Counted from the stretch's first letter, positions 21,816 through 34,302 are shown. The stretch: DNA of 64,000 nucleotides from Bipolaris cookei (GCA_002286855.1 NRSV01000004.1:124001-188000); one strand, 5' to 3'. The notes: generated by a model from the sequence alone, not told the origin. A program made the numbers and translations.

Positions 21816-22664
21816 AGTCGGCCACCTCTGCAGCCGACGCCTCTGCTGAGGGCCCGCTGCGCTAACCGTGGAACCGTGACCGTGACCGAGAGATATTGCT
21901 TTGGCAGGCAAGTTGCAAGGGATTCGCCCCAGCCCCGTAATCTATCCATAGCATCATCTGTGGCGCCGGTGAAGCGCAGCTTCGCAATGCAATGAGGTTG
22001 TTGCTGTGCAATGGTGGAGCATCGTTGCGAGCGCCCGTCATGCGCAAATACTTGCAGGGGTGCCGGTGAAAAAAAAAATCGATGCCCGCGTAATCAACGG
22101 CGGCCCTCCATGACATGACACGACACGACACGGACAATGGGCAAAGGCTTTTGTAGCAAGGAAGCAGAGGCGTGATTGCATTGCACATGCCTGTTTAGCT
22201 CAAAAGTCTTGTCCGGCGAAGATCAAGTGGGTAATGGAATACGGCGTGCCATCATGTATCGGTTCCATGTCGGTGTTGGGAGGAGGGGGTCGAGATCTCA
22301 AACACGTCCGTCCACCTTCGCTACAGGCAAACGGGATGCTCGGGATGACCGTCTAGCTGGTTGTGGCGGCGAATCACTGCCAAGCGCCCTCCAACCGTGG
22401 AAGCCCGCTCGCCATGTTGCAATGGTGATGCATCTATCGAGGCTAGTTAGCCCGGGCTCGCTCAGCGTACTCACACTCGCCCAAGTCCAAGTCATATGGT
22501 GTATACATAGACACAAGGACGTCGTCGACGCCCATCGCCTGACCAGCGACACTGTGGAGACGAAGCTGCCTAGAGAAGCTCGGCGGTCCTCACGGGCGAC
22601 GCTCGGCTCCGCTTTCCTTCGTCATTCATCGATTGCAACACTTGCCATTTCATTGCCTTTCCCA

Positions 22665-22697
22665 CCCCCCCCCCCCCCCCCCCCCCCTTCCCCCCCC
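22665..22697. repeat. Poly-C tract
   Basis: About 23 C in a row, two T, then eight more C. The length of such a run is prone to sequencing error. Confidence 0.9.
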
Positions 22698-23801
22698 GAT
22701 TAAACTATGTATACGATGATGAGTATTGGCACGAGTCGTTACCCGACGTGCCCAGCCATGGATATCTGCGCTGTCTGGTGTATGACCCGCCTATGCCAAT
22801 TCCGGCACATGTATTAGCTTGCTCATATGGCGCGCTGAGACGTACCGTGCTTCTATACGACGCGTACACATGGGGATATGTCATCCATTGTCAATAGAAA
22901 ACCCACCGTCTGTTTCGCTGAAATCAAGTCTGCCGAGCCGCACCATGGTAGCTCGTCTAGTGCGACCTGATTGTGCGCCGCAATCCGGCGACAAGATATC
23001 CGCTGCTACTAGGATGAGACAAGGAAAAGGAATGAAAAAAACACTCCCAGACCCAGTGCGACTGACCGAGCCTTTGACGGCACGCGCAAAACACGAATAA
23101 CCCCCAAGCCGCCCGCCCTTGTTGCCTGGTCGGCTCCAGATGCAGTCAGAAACGACCCATCACGCTCTGTCCGCAAATCCGCTGGCCACTCCTCGCTTTG
23201 GCTTGTCAAACACCACTACGCCGCTACGGCTCCTTCAATCCGGACTACCAGTCTGAGTCTGGCCTTCGCCGCGGCCCTGCAAAAGCACACACGTCCATGG
23301 ACGCACAGTCTGGTGCAAGCCAAACGCCTCATGCCGACTCAGCACCGTGTGTACTCCTTTGCCACACACGCACAAAACCCACTGCCTTGACGTTAGTTTC
23401 TTCACACCGCGTCCTCCACATCCATCTCATACTCATCCCCGCTCTCTGGCGCGCTCAAACAGGTAGGTAAGACGACCCCTGGCGAATAAGCACAGCGGAA
23501 CCCCACGCAATTACGCCTCTATCCAACAACAACCCAAACCCAAGGCATCAGTGTCCGTGTCCGGCTCGATGGATTCCTTGCTTGATTTTGTACATATGCC
23601 GTTGTATCAAAGCTATAGTGAGATGCAACCATCCGGCCTCAAGGTCTTGATTGTCGCACAGTGTCACAGCATGCTGACTGGTCAGGCCACCCGGCGGGAG
23701 CAATAGGCTTCATCAAGGGGTTACCACTGCTTGCTTTGCACCGGAAATTGAACAGTAACGTATATGTACAAGGGGCCGGTGTATCGATCTGCGGACTTGT
23801 A

Positions 23802-23820
23802 TGTGTGTGTGTGTGTGTGT
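23802..23820. repeat. (TG)9 microsatellite
   Basis: Perfect TG dinucleotide run. Confidence 0.9.
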
Positions 23821-25100
23821 CTGGTGCACATACACTTACTTACATCCGCACATTTGACTCAAAGCACCCATTTCCGCTCCTGCTTCGGTCACAACGCATC
23901 ATGGTCGTAGGTGGATGCGTTGCGCCACATGGGCCATATCTATGTGACCGGGTTACATACCGTACACCTCAACACCCTTTGCTTCCAAGGACATGCAGCA
24001 TGTTCCTTCTATTTGCGCCAACGATAACGGTCCCGACGTCGGCAGGACCTTGCCAATAATCACTACTACTGATTACTACTATTCCTCCAACTACCTACAC
24101 ACATACCACCATCACCGCCACCACCCAAATTATATCAGGCTAGCTCGCTAACAATGCACCCTTCCTTACTTTGTCATGGGCAATATGCTTTCGCCGGCTA
24201 CACAGCACATGATCCAAGTTCCGTTGGTCGCCTAGCGTTGGTTATGGCCAACGATGATCTTACTAGCAGCACCTTGAAATCAGGCGGTGCTCTTTATACC
24301 TTCAGCCACCAAGTTACCAGTCCACAGCAACCAACAAAATACCCCTTGTGCCTGGTGGATATCGCAACACCACTTTCCATGATGCATGTCCGTGCTTTGT
24401 TTCTTTCTGATGCATCGTAAGTCCGATTGCTATCGCCAACATGAGTGCTTTGTCCGCCAAACAGGCGCACTACCAGGGATGCACGTGTGACGGCAGTTTA
24501 ACCCCCCCTCCCCCCCCCCACGGAGACACCGCAGCACCTTTGCACACATACATACATTTCAACTTTCCCAAGGATCTCAAATGATGAATGTGTACTTCTC
24601 ACGTCAACACAAGTCCGGCCCCTGCGCCACCTTACATGTCATCAAAATAGTCCGGGATACCATGGTTCCCTGCCGTCCAAGTGTACAGTTTGGGTCATAT
24701 GCATCGCCCTAAGAAGCGACCTGTCGCCACAGCACAATTGCTCAGCCTCGTACAACAACAGGGGAAAAAAACGCAGGCAAATCCCAGATACCGCAGCCAG
24801 CCGATTTTGAATCAAAGCATCTGTAAGACGCGCAACCTGTCTCACTCCGGCTCATGTACGCACTCCGCCGGGGGCCCAACCATATATTCAACTCCTTTTG
24901 TCCATTACACGTATACGTTTTGTGACAAGGAATAAATGCCTAGGCCGCCTTACATACATACACGCACACAAGGCACTTACGCGTGCCGCAGTCGGTCCAC
25001 ATCCGCTATTTTTTTTCAGGTGCACCGTTCATGTACAAACGTTTCGTTTTGGTCACCTGGGCATGCAATATGTAGATAGGTCTAGCTTGGCCCTTTCGCC

Positions 25101-25120
25101 ACCGACCGACCGACCGACCG
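25101..25120. repeat. (ACCG)5 microsatellite
   Basis: Five perfect ACCG units. Confidence 0.9.
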
Positions 25121-26138
25121 GACAGCCGTCAAAGAAATCTTTCAGCTTAGCTCTCTTTTTTTGCTCCATTATTCTTTCTCCGTCTCATGTGAGTAACTTG
25201 TATCCGTTGTTATCTTTTTTTCTTGTTTCCGGACGCATTCCCTGTCTACCGGCTTTCCCTTGTTCGTCAGTGGGAACGAATCCGCTTTTTTTCTTTCTTT
25301 TCTTTCGCCCATAACACAAAGGCCTTGAACTTGCCTACTTTGCATATGGGAAAAACCTGCATTGCCGGTGGTCCGCAGTGAGAGAAACGGGGCATTCGGA
25401 TCCGCATTTCACGGCATAAGCCATAGCCATGTCTCTGTTTCTTTTTCCTCACGGCTGTGCTTACGGCGGTACCTGCCGTATATGTATATGCATGCTTTGA
25501 GCATAGTTGCCCCGGACAAGGGAAAACCAAGCCAATGAGACGCCCGACTGTACACAATGGGAATCTGACTTGCATCTGGGCGGAACTCAGGTCTACATGT
25601 TTGCATCCATTCATACCTCGGCAGTGACGGGATATCATTGCCTGAAAAGAAGAAAGAGGGAAAACGACGTACCTCGGTTTCTTTTCCTTGGCAGCACCTG
25701 TAGTACTCCAAGATTTTTTTCCCAAGTTCTTTCCCGTGTACAATCGACCTAGTATCTTACCCCATACGCACAACCTCACGCCATCAACACCGCCATCTCC
25801 CGCAGTCTCACGCGTATTCTAAGCCTCCCCCCCAACCCCAAAAAAACTTATCAACTATTGAGAATATGGGAGTCAAGTCCATGTTGGTAGAAGAAAGTGT
25901 TAGAACCTGGGGTGAGAGGATGGTGCCACGCGGTGGCCAGTGCTGCACGTGTGCAAACAATACACGTTGTCGCGTACGTGTAGATTGTAACACAGTGGAT
26001 ATGCTGAATGGTAGACGTTAGAACCACCCACCTTGTCACTTCTACTTAGTTACTTATAATAGTAGTAGTCATACTACTAGGGGCACCTTGTTTCAACATC
26101 AACTTCTATTCTTGCTTCCAGCTCTCTTTCCCCTTCTA

Positions 26139-26159
26139 CCATAACCCATAACCCATAAC

Positions 26160-26197
<38 letters not shown>

Positions 26198-26208
26198 CAA
26201 TCCATAAA
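26139..26208. repeat. Heptamer array CCATAAC/CCATAAT, ten units
   Basis: Three copies of CCATAAC, five of CCATAAT, one CCACAAT and a final CCATAAA in perfect register. The block change from C to T at position seven suggests expansion from two founder units. It is followed by C-rich AACCCC repeats and a TATA-like CTATAAATAA at 26269. Confidence 0.92.
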
Positions 26209-26741
26209 ACTCATACCTCGTACCCCATCCCTCGTAACCCCACCACTAACCCCAACCCCAACCCCCATCTATAAATAACCCAACCCAGCGTTCGTCATCC
26301 ATCCCGCTAAATCACCGACAAACGAGAGATTCCGTACGTGCACGCTTTATGCGCCACCCACCCCCCCCCTCGCGACAGAAAGAAGGGGGAGGGCTAACTT
26401 GGCTGTGTTTTAAGGTTGGGATACGGGTTTCAAGTTTCTTACTTATGATTTAAAAAAAATTGGCCGAGTGAGTTGATCGATTTGTATTTTTTTTGTTTTG
26501 AGGGAATGTGGAAAGGGGGGGGAGGGAGGGGCTGGATATAGGGGAGAGAAGACGGAATCGAGGATACATAGGCTGTGAGAGGGGATGTGCGAAGAAAGAT
26601 GGTAAGATGGGGTTTATATGGTGCAAAGGAGTACTGAACGTCACTTGTCTCGTTTTTTTTTCGATAGACGTCTTTAATCGCGGTTGAGCAAAGTGCATAT
26701 CATGTACATTATATTCTACAGACCGCGATATCTGCGCTGGA

Positions 26742-27790
26742 CTAGAATAACCTATTGTCGGCACTCGCCTTGGCGGCATCGCGTCTTGCGGCCTGCTTCT
26801 TCTTGTCCTTTGTCTCGCCCGGTGGCTTGAAGAAGAGACTTGGGCTCTCGCCCTGCTTGAGCGTGTAGTTCAAGTACCCTCTATGCGCTGGGTCACGGTA
26901 GTACTCGATATCCTTTCTTGCCGTGGCGTCGGGGAGTCTGTACTTGTATTTTGCGCCTACTTGCTTCATAACTGCGGCCATGGCCTCGGTCTTCTTTTCT
27001 TCAGCGGCGGTTTGCAGCGCGGAGAGAATGGGAGACGGGATTTTGACAGCGGAGGAGCGGCTGGTGAGAGCGACAAGGGAGGGAGAGGCTTGGAGGGAAA
27101 TCGTCGGGTGTGATTCTCCGCGTAGCACGCGCTTGATGGCTGTGGGCGAGTAGAAGCGGGTAGTTACGCTGCCGCCGAGGGCTTCGATACGCTCAATGGC
27201 TTCGCTCGATGCTCGAGAGACAACTATGTGGATGGGCGTGGTGAGTTGCTCAGGATTCTGACAAGTCAATTAGCATGTGCACCGCATGCCCTTCTTCCCG
27301 ATCTCCATACCCTTGCCAACAGCTTCACGCCGTGTCTCTTTACGCCATGCAAACACCGTGACTTTGCCAATTCCTTCATAGTAATTGGCTTCTTCGGATC
27401 CAACCGTCCCTGGTCAATCCAGCTTTGTATCCGGTCCAGATTAATTGGCGACATCTCCACCTTGAACGGATTGTGCTTCCCCCGCCCTCGCTCAGGATTC
27501 GTGATCCATTGTGGTGTCTGACCTCCCTCGAATCCAGCGGGGACTTTGCCGTGTGCATGTTGTCCCTTCTGACCTCGTCCTGCAGTCTTTCCTTTTCCCG
27601 AGGCTGGTCCCCGACCTCGGCGGATCTTTTTATTGTAGGCCCCGGCGTTGTCGGACAGCGAAGAAAGAATCGAGGCGCAGCGCTGCTGGGCGGGCAGCAC
27701 AAATGCGGTGGCTAACGGTGTGGCACATGACCGCAAGGGCGACGATACGAGCGACAAGGCGAGTTGGACAGCGCGCACCCGTGGTGGCAT
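26742..27790 (-). CDS. MRPL10: Mitochondrial large-subunit ribosomal protein uL15m
   Basis: Component of the mitochondrial 54S subunit. Exons 27790-27311 and 27257-26742 join across a 53-nt phase-0 intron (GTATGG donor, CTAATTGAC branch region) to give 331 residues. An Arg/Ser/Ala-rich presequence occupies about the first 40 residues. The uL15 core follows with R-R-G-R-G-P-A-S-G-K-G-K-T and G-R-G-Q-K-G-Q-H-A. The second exon holds P-I-H-I-V-V-S-R-A-S-S-E-A-I-E-R-I-E-A-L-G-G-S-V, the closing uL15 motif. A fungal mitochondrial extension of roughly 120 residues with many Lys and Arg comes last. The ATG (M-P-P-R-V-R-A) is the first in frame. Length and layout are normal for filamentous fungi. Confidence 0.92.
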
Positions 27791-30700
27791 GGCTGTTTGT
27801 TGGCAATGGGCGTCCCGGAGTGTTGGTAGAGTTCGACTTGCGAAGATTCGATGATGATTAAGCCCTCCGAGTGTCTAACCGCATTAGGTTCTACACTCCC
27901 CAGCCGTGAGCGTTCTTGAATATTGGTTGCGAATATTTTCGGGTATATTCCAATAACTGCAGAAGTGAGTTTTTTTTTAGACTGTTAAAAACTGATCTTT
28001 CAATTTTCACCAAGTTCGGAGATTGTCTAGCTCCCTACACAGCCACAGTTGCTTGCAATGTTTAGTAGAGTGATATGTGATACGTGTGGAATCATGAAGA
28101 TGTTTATTGGTCCAGATCCTAGAAATATCCTAGTAACGAGAATTTCATCGAGATTATGTATTTGTTGTAATCACAGTATCAATCGCCAAACATGTTTGTA
28201 GCACACATATTTGGACTACTAGCGACCAAACCAAAGTAGCGTTTGGTAATAGTCATCTTGAGTTTATTGTTTGACAGCGACAGCTGGAACAATCTTTTTT
28301 GCTTCCAAATTATATGAGTTGTTTCTAAGTTTGAGCCTGCATGGGATGTTCTGCAACAACATCATCATCATGTATTTAGATCACACGGTTTTCAGTACAA
28401 GATATCTGTCTGAATCGATCATCTCACACCTATATGCTCCCTTAGGCAAACATCTGTTGCCTGTATATAACAAGTACTCTGCACAATTAATTCTTCTATA
28501 CCATTGGGTCATTCATTTTCTAAGGAATTGGACACTGCTGCAGTACTTTTCCTACTGACTGAAGGTGTAACAAAGAAAGATATTGAAGACGCTTTTGGTT
28601 CTCGCCTACATATGTGGACGACATGAAGAGCTATAGTCAAAAATCCAACTGTTGGAGATGGAGGTTCTGTATATACATTCTGTGAGGACGGTGAAGAAGT
28701 ACTGCATCAGAGAGATTTAGGTGCTGGTGGATGAGTGATCCAGAGAAGATATGGCATGTTTTGTGGAGTCTGCTTGGTAAATGGGATGCCAAATATAGGG
28801 AATAGATACTTAATTCGTTGCTTGTTCCGCACTTGGAGTCGTCTCCACCTCCTGTTGTACATATGGTTATCATATGAGCACCGAAATATCTTGATTGTAC
28901 GCACCATATTAGAAACAACGGAGATATTGTGCCGGTGCATGGGGTTACGAGTAACCGTGGGCAAAACTATTATTTGAAATTGAGTATAAAAGCGGGACTT
29001 CTTGTATTTTAGACGAGGCATCTAATTCAATAGTGTTCAATTCTTCTAACTTCCTCTCATTAGCCTCAATTTCTCCTTGCTCTATTACTGACGACGTGGT
29101 GCGGGTGAAGGTGAAGGTAGCTCGTCTCCTTCATAGTAAGACTCGTCGCTCGATACTATCTACACCCGTTCAATATCTTTTGACTACTAGAAGATTTTTT
29201 TCATTGTTTGATATTAGCAGGACAAACAACAACCATACATACCGAAAGAGTAAAAAAAGTAAAAGTAACAATATCTTGATTTGAGATGCTTATTCCCATT
29301 GAGACATTAAGTCGTAGTGAAATTCGGAGTCTGTTGGCACGGTAAAGGCTTTAATTGAGTCAAACAACTGCAGTTGCATAAAACACTAAAATGAAGACTT
29401 GGCTGATTCGACTAGCTACTGGGCTATCGACGTAGCTATCTACTCAGCAGTAGCAGGCAAGGCTGCAACTGCTGAAACGTGTTCCCCTGCTGAGACGCGT
29501 ATGCCCTTGCTGACACTTGTATGCCTGTAGCAAGACCGAGGTAAGACTGGTGTCGTCAGCTCGATTCCAACACATGTCCCAACAGAGTTTCTGTTAACAA
29601 GTCCCGAGACACTGATAATGAGACAAACCCGTTCTTTACATAACAACCACGTCTTTCCTTAATATATGTATTTGATAATAACAACCACAAGATATTCTAA
29701 CCCACAGGCGCATAGTTGCCCATTTTCGGGCTAATCGAAATGACGTGCAGAATTGTAGAAAAGAAGCATTGCACGACGACTACACTGCATAGCTGCTGTC
29801 AATTCACGCCAAAACCAAAATTCCTATTTGGATTACTCAAAGCTTACTAGCGGGCTTGTGAATCTTAATTTCCAGCAATCTCCAACAACGCACCAAATGT
29901 CCAAGCTATATAGGAAACTCATATACAACTCTGCTAGATAGGGACTGATCATTCAGGAGCGTCTAGTCACTGTCGAATGTCTGGGGTTGGCTCATCGGGA
30001 TATTCAAAGAGGGAACCTTTGACAGTGTGGAACATGCGATTCGGCAGGCCTGGTGACAAGGCTGTGATCAGATGTATACAGTCTACATCGACGTGGTGAT
30101 TACAATGCAAAATGTAGCCAACCCTCTTACACAAACACTACGGGCCCCTCAAAGTGGCTGCGTAGGTAGTGGCTTTGTACAAATATGTGAACTGAAATAA
30201 ACGATAGAGATAGGTTCAAACTGGGCTAGGTAGTTGAATTGAGAATCAATCTATTTAAATGACATATCATGTTGGCTATGGTGGGATCTCACGAAGTCGG
30301 TTCAGTCATCCGCCGCCAAGGCAGCTTGTAAAAATAGAAACATAGACGATGTAGTCGTGTTAGGCGGCTACAAAAGTTGTTGCTGATAAGAAGATACACA
30401 TGTAGATAATAAGACACATCACACTCCATGACTGTGACCACTAATGCCACTTATCTGCCGTGTTGCCGGCGGCAGCTTCCGTATGTTTTCTTTTGGATGA
30501 GCAACGCCTTCGCCACCAACCAGTATCAGACGAAACCCATTATAACATCCGTTGGGCGGAATGGTAAATAGTAGCAATAAATCAAAGCTGAACTATGTTC
30601 GGTTATTGAATCCGAGCCGAATGCGGAAGTAACGAATTAAACGTAAGCATTGGGTAGTAACGTCAAGTTTGGGTGCCGTCGTCATTTTGGTCTCACAAAG

Positions 30701-30943
30701 TGGGGCCGGGATTGCGCCACAAAATGGTTTCCAACAACAACTGTTCTTCCTTGTCTCCTCCACGTAAACAAGAAGTCGAATCCAATTCCACCTCAGGGAA
30801 TCAAGAATATACCCTGAATACCGACCGTCCAATCATTTTCGAGCCGTAAAGAAGGTGTTCGCATCATCCAAGCTTGCTTCGAACCGCAACTCTTCGCGGT
30901 TCTCAGCTGAACCAACAAAGCTTCATGCCCCTGTGGCGCAAAC
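27791..30943. other. AT-rich intergenic region with a solo LTR, no gene seen
   Basis: From about 27900 to 30600 the DNA is AT-rich and has only short frames without family features. A solo LTR lies near the middle. The rest may be old, degenerate mobile-element DNA, but I found no coding remnant that I could name. Confidence 0.55.
29332..29584 (-). mobile_element. Solo LTR (copy A), with 5-bp target-site duplication
   Basis: About 252 bp bounded by TGTTGG and CCAACA, the TG...CA ends of an LTR. It is the reverse complement of a second copy at 57149-57400 and differs from it at only about ten positions. The flanks GAGTC and GAGTT form a probable 5-bp target-site duplication with one change. 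No internal retrotransposon sequence is adjacent, so it is a solo LTR left by recombination. Short open frames inside it are not genes. Confidence 0.85.
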
Positions 30944-32051
30944 ATGCCCGGAACCCGTTTTCGCAATCGCCTCAAGAATATCGGCACTAGGACTAACAAT
31001 TTTGTACGAAAAGCAGCTTGGTATACATGCAAATGCCTCTTTTGGACAGTCTGCTCGCCCTGTGTTTGTTGCATTGTACTGGTAATGCCTAACCAGAATA
31101 GACGAACGTTCAGAGTATCTGCCGAGGCTCCAAAGCCCATGGTTCCTTGCCCCCGCAGAAGAGCTCTAAGTGTTACATCGGCAAGCTTACAGCAATTTCA
31201 AAGAACGTTTCCACAAAATCGATCCGCCTTTATGACCAAACTTCCCTTGGAGATAAGGCGAATCATCTATGAAAAAGCATTGGGCGACGCGCTAATACAT
31301 CTTTCACTTGTCAATGGACAGTTGAATGCCCAGCGGTGCTCTATTCGAGGTTGCGCCTGTTACCTCCAGTCCCTTTCAACTAAATACAAACTTCACATTG
31401 CACTTCCGTTGTTGAGGACATGTCGCCGCATGTAAGTATTACCCACATGACACTTTGTTACACAGTGTAGACATTTTACACGACGAGCCTACCGAAAAGC
31501 TGGAGGACAGAACCGATATGAGTATACGTTTATTAGGTTAACGGCGTAGTATCATAGCTAATTGATGAATGATCAGTTACTCAGAAGCGGTCGAATATCT
31601 TTACAGTTCCAACAAGTTCTTCATTTCTACAAATGTGGAAGACTACCCTACCATGGGCTACTTGCCATATTTCATCCTACCCCAACGGATCAATCAAATC
31701 ACCAACCTCCGCATCGACTGGGACCTCGATCGCCACGGTTTCTTTCGGGTCGATCTCATGCCTCAAGTGCATCAAGATGAGTGGTACAGGACGTGGGATG
31801 TGCTGGGTAGGATGAGTGGTCTCCGGACGCTGCACGTACGGCTCTTCTTCTTTTTGGATCTCTGGCTGCAATGCTACGGCGACTTTTGGGAGCAGAGCGG
31901 AAAAGCACTCCTTGAACCTATAACGACCATGACTGCACCAAAAGACTTTGTCGTCACCCTTCCAGATTGGAGGTGTTCCACTGATCTCGATGTTGGAAAG
32001 TCCAGATGCATCTTCCAGCTGCCAGAACGCAATGAAGATAGCGCACCATGA
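30944..32051 (+). CDS. DUF7730 protein, F-box-like opening, 320 aa
   Basis: Function unknown. Exons 30944-31431 and 31577-32051 join across a 145-nt intron (GTAAGT donor). The domain opens with F-M-T-K-L-P-L-E-I-R-R-I-I-Y-E-K-A-L-G, a fold-start similar to F-box proteins. It continues through P-L-L-R-T-C-R-R-I-Y-S-E-A-V-E-Y-L-Y-S-S-N-K-F, which spans the splice, and ends with I-T-N-L-R-I-D-W-D and G-L-R-T-L-H-V-R-L. This order is that of DUF7730, common in Pleosporales. The N-terminus holds a Cys-rich hydrophobic stretch (C-K-C-L-F-W-T-V-C-S-P-C-V-C-C-I-V-L) that could be a membrane segment or palmitoylated. The start is the first ATG in frame. The second DUF7730 gene lies 2.3 kb downstream on the other strand. 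Confidence 0.78.
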
Positions 32052-32895
32052 ACCGGCAGTCTCAGATATGGAATTCATGCATCTTCGTGTTTCATCGCCT
32101 TTAGAAATGAATAGACGGTCAAGTGGAGGCGGCAACTTGGATTGAGGAGGACAGATATTTGACTCCTTGCTTGAAGACCTTCTACCACGTATGAAGAGAA
32201 TTGACAACTTTAGCACAGGGCCCAAGCAGACATGCAGTGTCCCGCGGCTTCCATCTGAACAGGTATCACATTGAATACTACTGTTAGAAACTTACTGCAG
32301 GATTCAGATAATTGAGAGGACCGTGGCTCATAGAGACCGGCACCGTTGCCCACCCTTTCCATTCGTGTTCACTTGGCAAGCCACGAGATGCTGCCGGCCC
32401 GGCGAAAGGCCGATGGATTCCCGCCACACCGGACCACAGGGCGAAAGAAGCAAGATGCGGCCAAGACGGGGAGGAGATGATGCATGAGGCGTACCTCTCA
32501 GCCGTCAGTATTGTTGCTCCGAGTACTTCGCTAGTGCCTGTTCACGTATCTTATCGCAGCATTGAGAAACGTGAACGGCTACATGTGCTTGGCAGTCTTG
32601 GCAGGCTAACCGGACTTGGGTAGTTTTGCTCCATCGTCCTGTTCTCCGCCGACAGGCCAGCAGCACCAAGAGCTTCGAGCCGGGGTAGCTCACCCACGTG
32701 CAGAAGCTATGGAGCTGACATCGAGGTCCCCTAGCCGTGCAGCTCGTCGGCGTCTTTGGACCATCCGAAGCATTGAGTAGAGATTGCTTCTGCCCCATGT
32801 AGATAAGAAGCCGCATAGCCGCAGTCATGTCTGTTCTGCAGGGACCGTTCATTTTTGCAGCTTCTCGGACCTCTCTGGCTTGACAATTGCTCACG
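32052..32895. promoter_or_regulatory. Intergenic, promoter of the phosphodiesterase gene
   Basis: No gene seen. Several open frames occur on both strands but none has family features. The last part should hold the promoter and leader of the phosphodiesterase gene. Confidence 0.45.
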
Positions 32896-34143
32896 ATGCG
32901 CTCTCTTGTCGCTGCCTCTATCCTTCTTGGACTCGCATCTGCTGCTGCTGTACCTGCAGTTGCGCCTCGTACCGGAGGGCACCGCCATGAACATGGAAAA
33001 AAGTTTAATGTCCAGGTTGGGCCTCGACCATACTACCTCGTCGACGATATGGACGACGGGCCATTGAAGGAGAAGCTGGAGAGCTGCTCGGAGCAAGAAT
33101 TCGAGACGTCAGACTTTGTCCTGGCGCATCGTGGAGCACCCCTCCAATTCCCCGAGCACACACTCGCGAGCTACAAAGCGGCGCATCGTATGGGCGCTGG
33201 TATCATTGAATGCGATGTTGCATTCACAAAGGACAAGCAGCTCGTCTGCCGACACGCCCAATGCGACTTGCACACGACCACCAACATCCTCGACACCCCG
33301 CTCGCTGCAAAGTGTACCGAGCCCTTCTCTCCCGCTGCCAATGGCACTGCTGCGTCGGCCAAGTGCTGCACCTCGGACATTACACTTGAGGAGTTTGGCA
33401 CTCTCTGCGGCAAGATGGACGGCTTCAACCCTAATGCTACAACAGCTAAACAGTATATGGATGGAACCCAATACTTTCGTACAGACCTCTACGCCCAGCA
33501 CTGCCCTAAGCTCATGACAGTCGACGAGTACATTCCCCTCGTAGACAGCTGGGGCCTCAAATTCACACCCGAGCTCAAGACCCCCGAAGTCGCTATGCCA
33601 TTCGACGGCTACACCCAAGAGCAATACGCCCAAGACCTCGTCGACAAGTTCCGTGAGTACGACATCGATCCCAGTCGCGTCTGGCTGCAGTCCTTCCTGC
33701 CAGACGACATCTTCTACTGGATCGACAACGAGCCCGACTTCGGCGCCCAAGCCGTCTACCTCGACGAGCGCGTCGATACGCCCGCTGGCTACGCAAACGC
33801 CACAGCTAGCATCCCCGACCTCGCTGCCCGCGGCGTCAAGATCATGGCGCCCGCCATGTTCGCTCTCACCAAGCTAGACAACGAAGGCAAGATTGTGCCC
33901 TCAGAGTATGCGCTTGCGTGCCAGGAACACGGGCTCGATATGATTGCGTGGTCGTTTGAGCGCTCGGGCTGGCTGCAGATTGATAGTGGAGGATACTACT
34001 ATCAGTATGTGATGAATGTTACGAACAATGATGGGGATATGTATACCGTGCTCGATGTTCTGGCCCAGGAGGTTGGTATTCTGGGTATGTTTACGGATTG
34101 GCCGGCTACGGTTACGTATTATGCTAATTGCTTTGGACTGTGA
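32896..34143 (+). CDS. Secreted glycerophosphodiester phosphodiesterase
   Basis: Hydrolyses glycerophosphodiesters to glycerol 3-phosphate and an alcohol, by family. Single exon, 415 residues. A signal peptide (M-R-S-L-V-A-A-S-I-L-L-G-L-A-S-A) ends near residue 17. The GDPD domain has the catalytic H-R-G at residues 78-80, the metal ligands E105 and D107 in I-I-E-C-D-V, and the second catalytic His in V-C-R-H at residue 120. E-L-K (in F-T-P-E-L-K) and W-S-F-E-R occur later as expected. Several N-x-S/T sites and paired Cys fit an extracellular or cell-wall enzyme. The ATG chosen is the one that begins the signal peptide. The TIM-barrel length is typical of the longer fungal form. It lies between two DUF7730 genes. 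Confidence 0.92.
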   Translation: MRSLVAASILLGLASAAAVPAVAPRTGGHRHEHGKKFNVQVGPRPYYLVDDMDDGPLKEKLESCSEQEFETSDFVLAHRGAPLQFPEHTLASYKAAHRMGAGIIECDVAFTKDKQLVCRHAQCDLHTTTNILDTPLAAKCTEPFSPAANGTAASAKCCTSDITLEEFGTLCGKMDGFNPNATTAKQYMDGTQYFRTDLYAQHCPKLMTVDEYIPLVDSWGLKFTPELKTPEVAMPFDGYTQEQYAQDLVDKFREYDIDPSRVWLQSFLPDDIFYWIDNEPDFGAQAVYLDERVDTPAGYANATASIPDLAARGVKIMAPAMFALTKLDNEGKIVPSEYALACQEHGLDMIAWSFERSGWLQIDSGGYYYQYVMNVTNNDGDMYTVLDVLAQEVGILGMFTDWPATVTYYANCFGL

Positions 34144-34302
34144 GGGATGTAGAAAAGGGAAATGATGTGATGATTAGATAATATTTTTAAATGAAGGTAT
34201 TGAACATGAATCGGACTGGTGATATAAATCGTTTATATGTTTATTATGGGTGTATTATATATAGTGTACTAGACTCACTCTTCAAGAGTGATGTTGTACA
34301 TC

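Larger units (their letters stand above)
18987..26741. other. 7.7 kb gene-free interval rich in simple repeats
   Basis: No open frame on either strand shows a recognisable domain, codon pattern or spliceable exon series. The longer frames are translations of CA, GCAA, CTGG and polypurine repeats. Base composition is not AT-rich, so this is not typical RIP-degraded transposon DNA. It lies upstream of the cyclin gene and downstream of the uL15m gene, both on the minus strand. It may hold a very long promoter or leader of the cyclin gene, non-coding transcripts, or a fast-evolving gene that cannot be recognised by eye. Confidence 0.55.

Noticed and set aside
22176..22703. + strand frame of 175 codons ending in poly-Pro
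   Set aside because: It ends in the poly-C tract and has no family features.
25267..25779. Minus-strand frame of 170 codons
   Set aside because: No domain or signal peptide, and overlapped by another frame of similar quality.
26141..26208. Possible telomere-like repeat
   Set aside because: The unit is the heptamer CCATAAC/T, not the fungal telomere repeat CCCTAA.
29440..29646. Similar short proteins at 29440-29646 (-) and 57101-57292 (+)
   Set aside because: The shared sequence is the LTR itself, not a gene family.
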